From the NCBI GenBank assembly GCA_944386565.1, contig CALXBO010000001.1:62001-126000 (forward strand): a DNA stretch of 64,000 nucleotides. Direction: 5' to 3'. The stretch's first letter is position 1; each line of letters opens with the position of its first letter. The notes beneath the pieces are model-generated. The model saw only the letters and a program-made list of their open reading frames with translations. It had not been told where the DNA came from and did no database searches. This stretch comes from an uncultured Ruthenibacterium sp. (GTDB lineage Bacteria; Bacillota; Clostridia; Oscillospirales; Ruminococcaceae). Of this stretch, positions 33,697 to 40,631 are shown one piece after another. The translations under genes were made by a program, and so were the position numbers.

Positions 33697-34110
33697 TTAC
33701 GCAATACGGACACGGAACCTCCCGCCGCTTGTGAACGTTGTTGATGCTTTTGCCGCGTACGATTTTACCGCATCGCTGACAATAAAAATCTGCTTTGTCA
33801 TGACATCCGCACGGCCGTTTTCCGGAATTGACGGGTCAACAAACCAGGTTGCAAACTCGGGATCAGCTTCCAGAATCGCAGGATGATTGCACATCTTGCA
33901 GGTCCTGAGACGACCGGCGCGAAGATAATCCTCCGAAACAGGGTAGCAGTGCCCTTTTTGACACCGGAGAAGATAATATTTCCGGGATATTTTATCGTTT
34001 CCCTGGAGACGCATCGGTTCAACAATAGTCATTGTACCATGCTGCGTCTCAAAGGTATCGCCCGGCTGAAAGAAGTATGACCTGCGATGAACTGTATGGG
34101 AGCCTGACAA
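33697..34110 (-). CDS. 5' open frame of the frameshifted nuclease gene
   Basis: From TTG 34110 (GAGGTG six bases upstream) this frame encodes about 100 residues of family-like sequence (FQPGDTFETQHGTMTIVEP, RCQKGHCYP, CKMCNHPAI, TWFVDPSIPENG). It then drifts out of family after the T5 run and stops at 33697. Only the first ~108 residues are meaningful. Confidence 0.6.
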   Translation of the reverse strand: MSGSHTVHRRSYFFQPGDTFETQHGTMTIVEPMRLQGNDKISRKYYLLRCQKGHCYPVSEDYLRAGRLRTCKMCNHPAILEADPEFATWFVDPSIPENGRADVMTKQIFIVSDAVKSYAAKASTTFTSGGRFRVRIA

Positions 34111-34161
34111 CGTTATCACCTCGAAAAACGGATGCGGCCCGGAATTGTTACCGGATAAATC

Positions 34162-34189
34162 AAAAAGCCCGGGCGTTTGCCCGGGCTTT
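34162..34189 (-). terminator. terminator of tRNA-Gly
   Basis: Perfect stem AAAGCCCGGGC/GCCCGGGCTTT with GTTT-type loop, followed on the minus strand by further Ts, immediately after the tRNA CCA end. Confidence 0.9.
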
Positions 34190-34193
34190 GCAC

Positions 34194-34267
34194 TGGAGCA
34201 GATGATGGGAATCGAACCCACACAACCAGCTTGGGAAGCTGGGGTTCTACCACTAAACTACATCTGC
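34194..34267 (-). tRNA. tRNA-Gly (anticodon CCC)
   Basis: Acceptor strands GCAGATG and CATCTGC pair perfectly; the D-arm contains AGTGGTAGAAC; the anticodon stem CCAGC/GCTGG encloses loop TTCCCAA (anticodon CCC, codon GGG); the T-arm is GTGGG-TTCGATT-CCCAT; discriminator T; 3' CCA is encoded. It has its own promoter and terminator. The frameshifted nuclease gene lies directly downstream. Confidence 0.96.
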
Positions 34268-34280
34268 GGATAACATATTC

Positions 34281-34309
34281 AGTATACACAAGGCGAAAGT
34301 AAAAGTCAA
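34281..34309 (-). promoter_or_regulatory. promoter of tRNA-Gly
   Basis: TTGACT (34304-34309), 17 bp, TATACT (34281-34286) on the minus strand, ending 13 bp upstream of the mature tRNA 5' end. Confidence 0.85.
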
Positions 34310-34326
34310 ACATTTTTTGCCCGGCT

Positions 34327-34355
34327 TTGCAAACCCGCGCGGAACGTGATAAGAT
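34327..34355 (+). promoter_or_regulatory. promoter of the PHP gene
   Basis: TTGCAA (34327-34332), 17 bp, TAAGAT (34350-34355), 35 bp before the start codon. Confidence 0.65.
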
Positions 34356-34390
34356 AAAACAGAATCAGTACGGGAAAGCGGGGACGGGAA

Positions 34391-35233
34391 ATGAAACAGA
34401 TGTCGGGCGATCTGCATACGCATTCGACGTATTCGGACGGAGCATTGAACGTGAAATGGCTGCCGCGTCTTGCGGCCGCAGCCGGGCTCACGCATCTGGC
34501 GGTGTCGGATCACGATACGCTGCTCTCCGTGGAGTATGCGAGACAGAACGACGGAGCGTGCGGCGTGACGCTGATTCCCGCCGTGGAGCTGACGGGATTT
34601 GATGAGCGGCGCGGACGCCGCGTGCATCTGCTGTGCTATGCTCCGAACCCGACGGACGAACTGCGCGCGTTCTGCGAGCATATGAAGCAGGCGCGCAATG
34701 CGGCTGCGGAGCAGAGCCTTGCGGCGGTCGAAGAGCGGTTCCCGCAGTTTTCCCGCGAGTTTGCGCTGGAGCTCTCGCGCGACGCGGAGGTTTGCTTCAA
34801 AGGTCACATCATGCGCGTACTGCTGGAATTCGGCTATACGGACGGGCTGTACCGGGATCTGTACAAGCAGCTGTCGAAGGAAGGCGTGCTGAAAGGGCCG
34901 GAATACGTCCCCGTGGAGCAGGTGCTGGACATCGCGCGGCGCGCGGGCGCGGCGATCGTTCTGGCGCATCCCAGTGTGTACCGGACGATGGACCTCTTCG
35001 CGGAACTGGCTGCGGCCGGTATGATCGACGGCGTGGAGATCGACCATCCGCGGAACACGGAAGAGGACAAGGCAGTTCTGCGTGAAGCCGCGCGGAAGTA
35101 CGGTCTGATCGTGACGGGAGGTTCGGATTTCCACGGCCTGCACGCATCGCGCCCCGTGACGCTCGGCTCGCACCGGACGGACGCGGAGAACATCGCGCGT
35201 ATTCTGGAACTGTCCGCCGCCCGGAAATCATAA
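34391..35233 (+). CDS. PHP domain metal-dependent phosphoesterase
   Basis: 280 aa. All PHP metal motifs are present: GDLHTHSTYSDG (residues ~6-17), VSDHDT (~38), IPAVELTG, KGHIMRV, VLAHPSVY and GGSDFHG near 245. Related proteins (YciV/RnaAM-like) hydrolyse short RNA or 3',5'-bisphosphonucleotides, which is the likeliest role. The GGGACGGGAA before the ATG is a moderate ribosome site. Monocistronic. Confidence 0.92.
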   Translation: MKQMSGDLHTHSTYSDGALNVKWLPRLAAAAGLTHLAVSDHDTLLSVEYARQNDGACGVTLIPAVELTGFDERRGRRVHLLCYAPNPTDELRAFCEHMKQARNAAAEQSLAAVEERFPQFSREFALELSRDAEVCFKGHIMRVLLEFGYTDGLYRDLYKQLSKEGVLKGPEYVPVEQVLDIARRAGAAIVLAHPSVYRTMDLFAELAAAGMIDGVEIDHPRNTEEDKAVLREAARKYGLIVTGGSDFHGLHASRPVTLGSHRTDAENIARILELSAARKS

Positions 35234-35240
35234 GTGACAA

Positions 35241-35273
35241 AAGAGCGCCGGCCCGTTTTGGACCGGCGCTCTT
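35241..35273. terminator. terminator between PHP gene and alcohol dehydrogenase
   Basis: Stem AAGAGCGCCGG/CCGGCGCTCTT around an 11-nt loop; serves convergent genes, with weak T-runs on both sides. Confidence 0.78.
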
Positions 35274-35282
35274 CGTTCATTC

Positions 35283-36464
35283 TCAGTGATTGGCCAGACG
35301 ATAGACCTCCACTGCGTCCGCCTTGTGGAGGGGACGGAAACTGCCGACGATGAAGGTGTCGCCGCGGGTGGCCTTGTCAGCCATGTCCTCCAGAACGGCG
35401 TCCTCCAGAACGCCCACGCCGAGTTCGGTGAAGCAGATGGGCATGTTCAACTCGCGGAAATACGCCTCCGTCGCTTCGATTGCCGCGGGCGCAGCGGTCT
35501 CGGCACAGGTGTCGGAAATTCCCCACACGTTCTGGGCGTACCGGACAAACCGCTCGGGATGCGAGCGCCAGGCATACCGGGCCCACGCGCCCCACACGGC
35601 GGAAAGGCTCGCGCCGTGCGCAACGTCGAAGCGCGCGCTCAGCTCATGGCCGAGCTTGTGCGGGGAGAAGTCGGTCGCCGCGCCGAGGCCGGTCAGACCG
35701 TTGTGGGAGATGCTGCCGCACCACATCAGTTCGCTCATGGCCTGCGCGTCGTGGCTGTCGCGGAACGCCGTGACGCCGTTGGCAATCACGGTGCGCAGAA
35801 GGGCTTCGGCGAACGCGTCCGTCAGCTGGTTGCCGCGCGTGGGCGTGAAGTAGCGGTCGAGCGTGTGCATCATGATATCCACGACGCCGCACGCCACCTG
35901 ATAAGGCGGGAGCGTGTATGTGAGTTCCGGGTTCATCAGCGCAAAGCGGGGGCGGTTCAGCGGGGAGGAGAGCCCGCGCTTGATGCCGGTCTCTTCATTG
36001 GTCAGGACGGCGGAGTCGCTCGTTTCGCTGCCTGCGGCGGAGATCGTCAGAACAACTCCGACCGGAAGAACGGCGGAAGGCGTGGCTGTGCCCTCCCAGT
36101 ATTCCCAGATATCGCGTTCCGGAGCAGCGGCGCCCAGAGCGACGGCCTTCGCGGTGTCGATGACGCTGCCGCCGCCGACGGCCAGAATGAGGTCCGCGCC
36201 GAAGTCAAGCGCCTGACGGACCGCGCTGCGTGCGAAGCTCAGGCGGGGATTGGGGTGAACACCGCCGAGTTCCTGGTGTGCGAGCCCCGCGGCCTCAAGA
36301 CGCTGCGTCAGACGCTGCAGAAGACCGCTGCGCACGACGCTGCCGCCGCCGTACAGAACAAACACACGGCTGCCGCCGAGAGAACGGATCTCATCGGTCA
36401 GATGCTCTTCCGCATCCGTGCCGAAGATCACTTTTGTCGGGCTGTAAAACGTAAAGCTGTGCAT
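35283..36464 (-). CDS. iron-containing alcohol dehydrogenase (BdhA/YqhD-like)
   Basis: 393 aa. The N-terminal nucleotide-binding half has FGTDAEEHL, VLYGGGSV and AVGGGSVIDTAKAVA; the metal half has CGVVDIMMHTLDRY, HKLGHELSARFDVAHG (three of the iron-binding His with an upstream Asp) and CFTELGV. The pattern matches NAD(P)H-dependent butanol/aldehyde reductases. It reduces aldehydes during fermentation or detoxification; the exact substrate is not readable. GGAGGAATGCATC precedes the ATG at 36464, with a near-consensus promoter upstream. Confidence 0.93.
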   Translation of the reverse strand: MHSFTFYSPTKVIFGTDAEEHLTDEIRSLGGSRVFVLYGGGSVVRSGLLQRLTQRLEAAGLAHQELGGVHPNPRLSFARSAVRQALDFGADLILAVGGGSVIDTAKAVALGAAAPERDIWEYWEGTATPSAVLPVGVVLTISAAGSETSDSAVLTNEETGIKRGLSSPLNRPRFALMNPELTYTLPPYQVACGVVDIMMHTLDRYFTPTRGNQLTDAFAEALLRTVIANGVTAFRDSHDAQAMSELMWCGSISHNGLTGLGAATDFSPHKLGHELSARFDVAHGASLSAVWGAWARYAWRSHPERFVRYAQNVWGISDTCAETAAPAAIEATEAYFRELNMPICFTELGVGVLEDAVLEDMADKATRGDTFIVGSFRPLHKADAVEVYRLANH

Positions 36465-36526
36465 GATGCATTCCTCCGTATTGGATTGATACCCGTAGAA
36501 CGGGCCTGAAAACAGCTGTTGCTTTT

Positions 36527-36555
36527 ATTATAAGAGAATGCCGGGCTTTCATCAA
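36527..36555 (-). promoter_or_regulatory. promoter of the alcohol dehydrogenase
   Basis: TTGATG (36550-36555), 17 bp, TATAAT (36527-36532) on the minus strand. The gap 36465-36879 (415 bp) contains this promoter and the divergent one at 36816-36844; between them I see no convincing gene. Confidence 0.8.
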
Positions 36556-36815
36556 GGGAAAGAAAGCGAAGTGTTCGGAAGCCGGGCGTTTCTCTGAAAT
36601 GCTCCGGCAGCGGAAAAGCGCAGGAGCGGCCGGGTGCAGCATACTGAAAGAAGAGGAGAGACCCGAAACACGGATAACCGGTTTTGAAGTGCGCGGCAAG
36701 ATACGAAACGGTTCGGGATACGTGTACGACGGATAATGCAATGCCAAGAATCGACAAAAAAGACAGATGTTTTCGCGGATGCTTTCGGCGCAAACGCTGA
36801 ATTTACCGCGGTGAA

Positions 36816-36844
36816 TTGAAAGCGGACAGGCTTTTTGTTACAAT
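36816..36844 (+). promoter_or_regulatory. promoter of the TSCPD gene
   Basis: TTGAAA (36816-36821), 17 bp, TACAAT (36839-36844), 35 bp before the ATG. Confidence 0.75.
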
Positions 36845-36879
36845 CAAAAAAGCGATTTTTGTTTTTGGAGGCAAGGAGC

Positions 36880-37143
36880 ATGACGTATTCCCGGAAAAAC
36901 CGCGGCGTTTGTTCGTCGCTCACCACTGTCACGCTGTCGGACAGCGGCATCATCGAAAACATTGAAGTCAGGGGCGGCTGTGACGGAAACCTGAAGGGCG
37001 TCTGTTCTCTGCTCAAGGGAATGGACGCGCAGGAGGCGATCCGCCGCTGCAAAGGCATCCGCTGCGGCATGCGCACGACGTCCTGCCCTGACCAGATCTC
37101 GATGGCGCTGGAAGAGGCGCTGGCGCAGGCGGAGAAAAACTGA
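36880..37143 (+). CDS. TSCPD domain-containing protein (TIGR03905-like)
   Basis: 87 aa; nearly the entire protein is a TSCPD domain: GVCSSLTTVTLSDSGIIENI, RGGCDGNLKGVCSLLKGM, CKGIRCGMRTTSCPDQ and a closing helix. This domain occurs at the end of B12-dependent ribonucleotide reductases and as small stand-alone proteins in clostridia. The five conserved Cys suggest metal or redox chemistry. TTGGAGGCAAGGAGC precedes the ATG. Function unknown. Confidence 0.9.
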   Translation: MTYSRKNRGVCSSLTTVTLSDSGIIENIEVRGGCDGNLKGVCSLLKGMDAQEAIRRCKGIRCGMRTTSCPDQISMALEEALAQAEKN

Positions 37144-37157
37144 ACCAGCAGACATGA

Positions 37158-37196
37158 AAAAGGCTCCTGCCCGGACGAACCGGGCGGGAGCCTTTT
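37158..37196. terminator. bidirectional terminator
   Basis: AAAAGGCTCCTGCCCGG pairs with CCGGGCGGGAGCCTTTT (one G-T pair); T-runs on both strands between convergent genes. Confidence 0.9.
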
Positions 37197-37205
37197 CCGT
37201 TTTGT

Positions 37206-39965
37206 TCAGAGAAGTTCTCCGTGGCGGCGCACATAGGCTTTTTTCAGGCATGTGGCAACCACCATATACAGAAGGATACAGGGAATGAGATAGGCAAAAA
37301 ACACGGCCGGGAGCGGAATGAATCCGAGGGAGCGCCCGAACGGCGTGAAGGGGATGATCGTCAGAAGTGTGATGCCCGTCATGGTGAGCAGCGTCACCGG
37401 AGCCGCGGCACGGCTCTGCAGGAACGGGAGCTTCGGCGTGCGGATCATGTGGATGACGAGCGTCTGGCTCCACATGGATTCGACGAACCATCCCGCCTGG
37501 AACATGGCGATGTAGGCGGTGCGCATTGCCGCGAGCTGAGCACCGGAGAAGTGCGCACCGAGTTCGTGGAAAGGCACTCCGTTCGAGACGAACAGGGGAC
37601 AGAAGACGAAATACATGAACAGATATGTCGTGAAATCGAAGATGGAACTGGCGGGTCCGATCCAGAGCATGAAGCTGCCCACAGACGAAGCGTCCCACTT
37701 GCGGGGCACGCGGAGATATTCCTCATCCACATTGTCCCAGGGGATGGCTGTGCAGGAGAGGTCGTAGATCAGATTCAGAAGCAGCAGCTGGATGCTGGCC
37801 ATCGGCAGGAACGGGAGCAGAGCCGACGCGGCCAGAACGGAGAACATGTTTCCGAAATTGGAAGAGGCGGTCATCTTGATGTACTTGATCATGTTCGCGT
37901 ACGTCTTGCGCCCTTCGACAATGCCCTGTTCGAGCACCATGAGATCTTTTTCCAGCAGAATGATGTCGGCGGATTCCTTGGCTACGTCGACGGCCGAATC
38001 GACCGAGATACCGACGTCGGATGCTTTCATCGCGGCGGCGTCGTTGATGCCGTCGCCCAGGAAACCGACCGTGTGGCCGCCGGCGCGCAGCGCCGTCACA
38101 ACGCGTGCTTTCTGTTCCGGCGACAGCTTGGCGAACACATCCGTCTCTTCGGCCGCTTTCTGAAGCTCTTCGTCCGTCATTCGCTCGAGATCGGCGCCCA
38201 GCAGCATGTTCCCGACGGGCAGCCCCACCTGACGGCAGATCGTCCGGGTGACTTTCTCATTGTCCCCCGTCAGGACTTTGGTCGAGACGCCGTGTTCCCG
38301 CAGCGCGCGGATGGCCCCCGCGGTGGACTCCTTGGGCGGGTCGAGAAATGCGAGGTAACCGAGCAGCACCATGTCCCGCTCGTCCTTGGCGCTGAACGCT
38401 CCGGCGGGGGCCGGGTCGCTCTTCTGCGCCACGGCCAGAACGCGGAACCCGTCTTCGTTCAGTTCGTCGACGGTTTTGCGCACACGCGCCCGGAGCTCAT
38501 CCGTCAGAGGAAGAACGGTCCCGTTCAGATCGGCGTGGCTGCAGACGGAGAGCATTTCCTCCACGGCGCCCTTGGTGACCATCTGCGTTTTCCCGCTGCG
38601 ATCCTGTACGACGGTGGTCAGGCGGCGCCGCGTGAAGTCGAAGGGAATCTCGTCCACCTTCACATAGGCGGCGGAGAGATCGGTGAGCCGCGGGTCGTTC
38701 GCCTCTTCTTCCTCGGTCTTCTGGATGATGGCAATGTCCATCAGGTTTTTGTATCCGGTCTGGAAGTAGCTGTTCAGGTACGCGTGGCGAAGAACGCGCA
38801 TATCTTCTTCGCCCTCCACGTTGAGGTGATATTCCAGCATGACGCGGTCCTGCGTCAGCGTGCCGGTCTTGTCGGTGCAGAGAATATCCATCGCGCCGAA
38901 ATTCTGAATGGAATTGAGATTTTTGACGATGGTGCGCTTCTTGCTCATGGAGACTGCGCCTTTTGCAAGGCACGTCGTCACGATCATGGGCAGCATCTCC
39001 GGCGTGAGGCCGACGGCGACGGAGATGGCGAACAGGAACGCGCCCACCCAGTCGCCCTTGGTGAGCCCGTTGATGAAGAACACAACGGGGACCATCACGA
39101 GCATGAAGCGGATGAGCACCCACGACACAGCATTGACTCCTTTGGTGAAGCTGGTCTCCACTGCGTCCGTGGCAACAGCGCTTGCCATCGAGCCGAAGAG
39201 CGTGGAATCGCCCACGGAGACGACAACGGCGCTCGCGCTGCCGGAGACGACGCTGCTGCCGAGAAAGGCGATGTTCTGGTAATCCGTCAGGTTCTCGCGC
39301 ACGTCGCTGGTGAGTGCGAGCTTTTCCACCGGCGCGCTCTCGCCGGTCAGGCTGGCCTGGCTGACAAAGAGGTCTTTGGCCTCCAGAATGCGGACGTCGG
39401 CCGGGATCATGTCGCCCGCGGACAGGTGCACGATGTCCCCGACGACCACCTCGTCGAGCGGGATCTCGGCGCGGGGCTGGTCGGCGCGGTCGACCGTGCA
39501 GGTGGTCGTGATCATGGCGAGCAGCTTTTCCGCGGCGCTTCCGCTGCGCGACTCCTGCACGAAGCGGAGCGTGCCGGAGATCATCACCATTGTAACGATG
39601 ATGACGACGGTGAGAAAATCGAAGTCCTCCGGAGAACTGCCGAACAGCGACAGGGCGGGGAAGATCATGTCTGTGACGGCCGACACAATGGCGAGACAGA
39701 ACAAAATCGCGGTGAACGGATTGATGAAAGCTCCGGCAAGACGTCGGGCAAGCGTCTGCTTTTTTTCGTGCGTCACGCGGTTTGCGCCGTACTCGGCCCG
39801 GCGCTCGGCGACCTGATCTTCGGACAGCCCCCGCATCGGCGTTTCCAACTGCTTGAGCACGCTGCGGACGGAGTGCGTCGCGGTGTCGTGAATGCGCTGT
39901 TCGCGCGCCTGACGCAGCGCTGCGGTCTGCGGCTTCATTTCGTTGTTTGTTTTGTTCCGGAACAT
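37206..39965 (-). CDS. magnesium-transporting P-type ATPase (MgtA/MgtB family), copy 1
   Basis: 919 aa, type IIIB P-type ATPase. Phosphorylated Asp365 in [15 protein letters not shown] in the actuator domain ([11 protein letters not shown]), VLTGDNEKV and [11 protein letters not shown] in the phosphorylation domain, and about ten membrane helices. Family members import magnesium driven by ATP when the external level is low. It has the full ~900-aa length. No M-box-type magnesium riboswitch fits the 109 bp before it; a TATACT lies in that gap but without a clear -35. It lies downstream of, but is separated by a strong terminator from, the second ATPase-regulator unit. Confidence 0.95.
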   Translation of the reverse strand: MFRNKTNNEMKPQTAALRQAREQRIHDTATHSVRSVLKQLETPMRGLSEDQVAERRAEYGANRVTHEKKQTLARRLAGAFINPFTAILFCLAIVSAVTDMIFPALSLFGSSPEDFDFLTVVIIVTMVMISGTLRFVQESRSGSAAEKLLAMITTTCTVDRADQPRAEIPLDEVVVGDIVHLSAGDMIPADVRILEAKDLFVSQASLTGESAPVEKLALTSDVRENLTDYQNIAFLGSSVVSGSASAVVVSVGDSTLFGSMASAVATDAVETSFTKGVNAVSWVLIRFMLVMVPVVFFINGLTKGDWVGAFLFAISVAVGLTPEMLPMIVTTCLAKGAVSMSKKRTIVKNLNSIQNFGAMDILCTDKTGTLTQDRVMLEYHLNVEGEEDMRVLRHAYLNSYFQTGYKNLMDIAIIQKTEEEEANDPRLTDLSAAYVKVDEIPFDFTRRRLTTVVQDRSGKTQMVTKGAVEEMLSVCSHADLNGTVLPLTDELRARVRKTVDELNEDGFRVLAVAQKSDPAPAGAFSAKDERDMVLLGYLAFLDPPKESTAGAIRALREHGVSTKVLTGDNEKVTRTICRQVGLPVGNMLLGADLERMTDEELQKAAEETDVFAKLSPEQKARVVTALRAGGHTVGFLGDGINDAAAMKASDVGISVDSAVDVAKESADIILLEKDLMVLEQGIVEGRKTYANMIKYIKMTASSNFGNMFSVLAASALLPFLPMASIQLLLLNLIYDLSCTAIPWDNVDEEYLRVPRKWDASSVGSFMLWIGPASSIFDFTTYLFMYFVFCPLFVSNGVPFHELGAHFSGAQLAAMRTAYIAMFQAGWFVESMWSQTLVIHMIRTPKLPFLQSRAAAPVTLLTMTGITLLTIIPFTPFGRSLGFIPLPAVFFAYLIPCILLYMVVATCLKKAYVRRHGELL

Positions 39966-40074
39966 TGGCCCGAACCCCCTTTGTCAACAGGATCTGCGCG
40001 ATTGCGCATCTCACAGTATACAGAGTGCGTGACAAGAAGCCCATGACCAAATCCTTGCGATTTTCTTGCGACAG

Positions 40075-40110
40075 AAAACAGCGGCCTTTCGTAAGAAAGG
40101 CCGCTGTTTT
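40075..40110 (-). terminator. terminator after the winged-helix gene
   Basis: Perfect 16-bp stem AAAACAGCGGCCTTTC/GAAAGGCCGCTGTTTT with a 4-nt loop, ending in TTTTC on the minus strand. Confidence 0.92.
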
Positions 40111-40114
40111 AGGC

Positions 40115-40615
40115 TCAAGGGGCGTCGGAAAATTTGTACCCGATGCCCCAGATGGTCAGGATATAGACGGGATCGTCCGGGCACGGCTCGATCTTTTTGC
40201 GCAGCTTCCGGATGAACGCCATGATGTTGCTGTCGTCCAGCAGATATTCGCCGTCCCACACGGCGTGATAAATCTGCTCTTTGGTGAAGACTTCGCCGCG
40301 GTTGCGCGCCAGAAAGCAGAGAATGTCAAACTCCTTCGGCGTCAGTGCGATGAACTCGCCGGCGCGCGTGACGGTGCGGGAGCGCGGCGAGATCTCCAGA
40401 TCGCCGCAGCGGATCGGAGCGTCCGGCACGGCGCAGACGCTGGCTTCGCCGTCCAGTTCCAAAAGCAATGACCGGCTGGAACCGTCGAGCAGAGAGCGCA
40501 GGCTCTCCAGCAATTCCGCCGAACCCGGAACTTCGGGTGGCGCGGCGCGCAGCTTTCCGCACATCCATTCCGCCAGGGAGGGCGCGAGCGTGGCAAAATC
40601 GATTTTCTGTTTCAT
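40115..40615 (-). CDS. winged-helix DNA-binding protein lacking a receiver domain
   Basis: 166 aa. The C-terminal ~100 residues form an OmpR/PhoB-type winged helix (ALTPKEFDILCFLARNRGEVFTKEQIYHAVW, NIMAFIRKLRKKIEP, ILTIWGIGYKF). The N-terminal ~65 residues are not a response-regulator receiver and match nothing I recognise. AAAGGAGG overlaps the end of the preceding ATPase gene, giving a 16-bp gap, so the two are co-transcribed. It probably senses by a route other than phosphorylation, possibly adjusting expression of one or both flanking magnesium ATPases (inference). Confidence 0.85.
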   Translation of the reverse strand: MKQKIDFATLAPSLAEWMCGKLRAAPPEVPGSAELLESLRSLLDGSSRSLLLELDGEASVCAVPDAPIRCGDLEISPRSRTVTRAGEFIALTPKEFDILCFLARNRGEVFTKEQIYHAVWDGEYLLDDSNIMAFIRKLRKKIEPCPDDPVYILTIWGIGYKFSDAP

Positions 40616-40631
40616 GCGCTGCGTCCTCCTT

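Larger units (their letters stand above)
31325..34110 (-). pseudogene. frameshifted large zinc-finger / PD-(D/E)XK-like nuclease gene with helicase-associated repeats
   Basis: Two adjacent frames join into one ~928-aa reading if a single base is added at the T5 run at 33784-33788 (minus strand). The upstream frame then continues as KQI-FYCQRCGKIVRG and CPYCVNGVSYPERYLIALF directly into the 774-aa downstream frame. Reconstructed order: N-terminal beta/zinc segment (YLLRCQKGHCYP...CKMCNH), zinc finger, nuclease-like core (YDFYDPKRRLLIETHGQQHY), helix-turn-helix (RQKISEIVHLHVSTVSQKL), several more treble-clef-like fingers, and four helicase-associated repeats at the C-terminus. Start is TTG 34110 behind GAGGTG. 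The region is visibly less GC-rich than its neighbours, suggesting transfer. Mutation, slippage or sequencing error could explain the shift. Confidence 0.75.

Noticed and set aside
31286-34300. Genomic island with attachment repeats at tRNA-Gly
   Set aside because: I looked for a copy of the tRNA 3' end on the far side of the nuclease gene and saw none; no integrase is present.
36428-36793. A 121-codon minus-strand frame in the gap before the alcohol dehydrogenase
   Set aside because: It overlaps the start of the dehydrogenase and its promoter, and shows no ribosome site or family resemblance; I treat the gap as regulatory.
37221-40046. A 941-codon open frame on the plus strand opposite the first magnesium ATPase
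   Set aside because: It mirrors the codon structure of the intact P-type ATPase, has His/Arg/Glu/Gly-rich composition typical of antisense frames in GC-rich DNA, and no domain is recognisable.
39966-40074. Possible magnesium (M-box) riboswitch upstream of the first magnesium ATPase
   Set aside because: The gap is too short for the ~165-nt aptamer and its conserved motifs are not visible.
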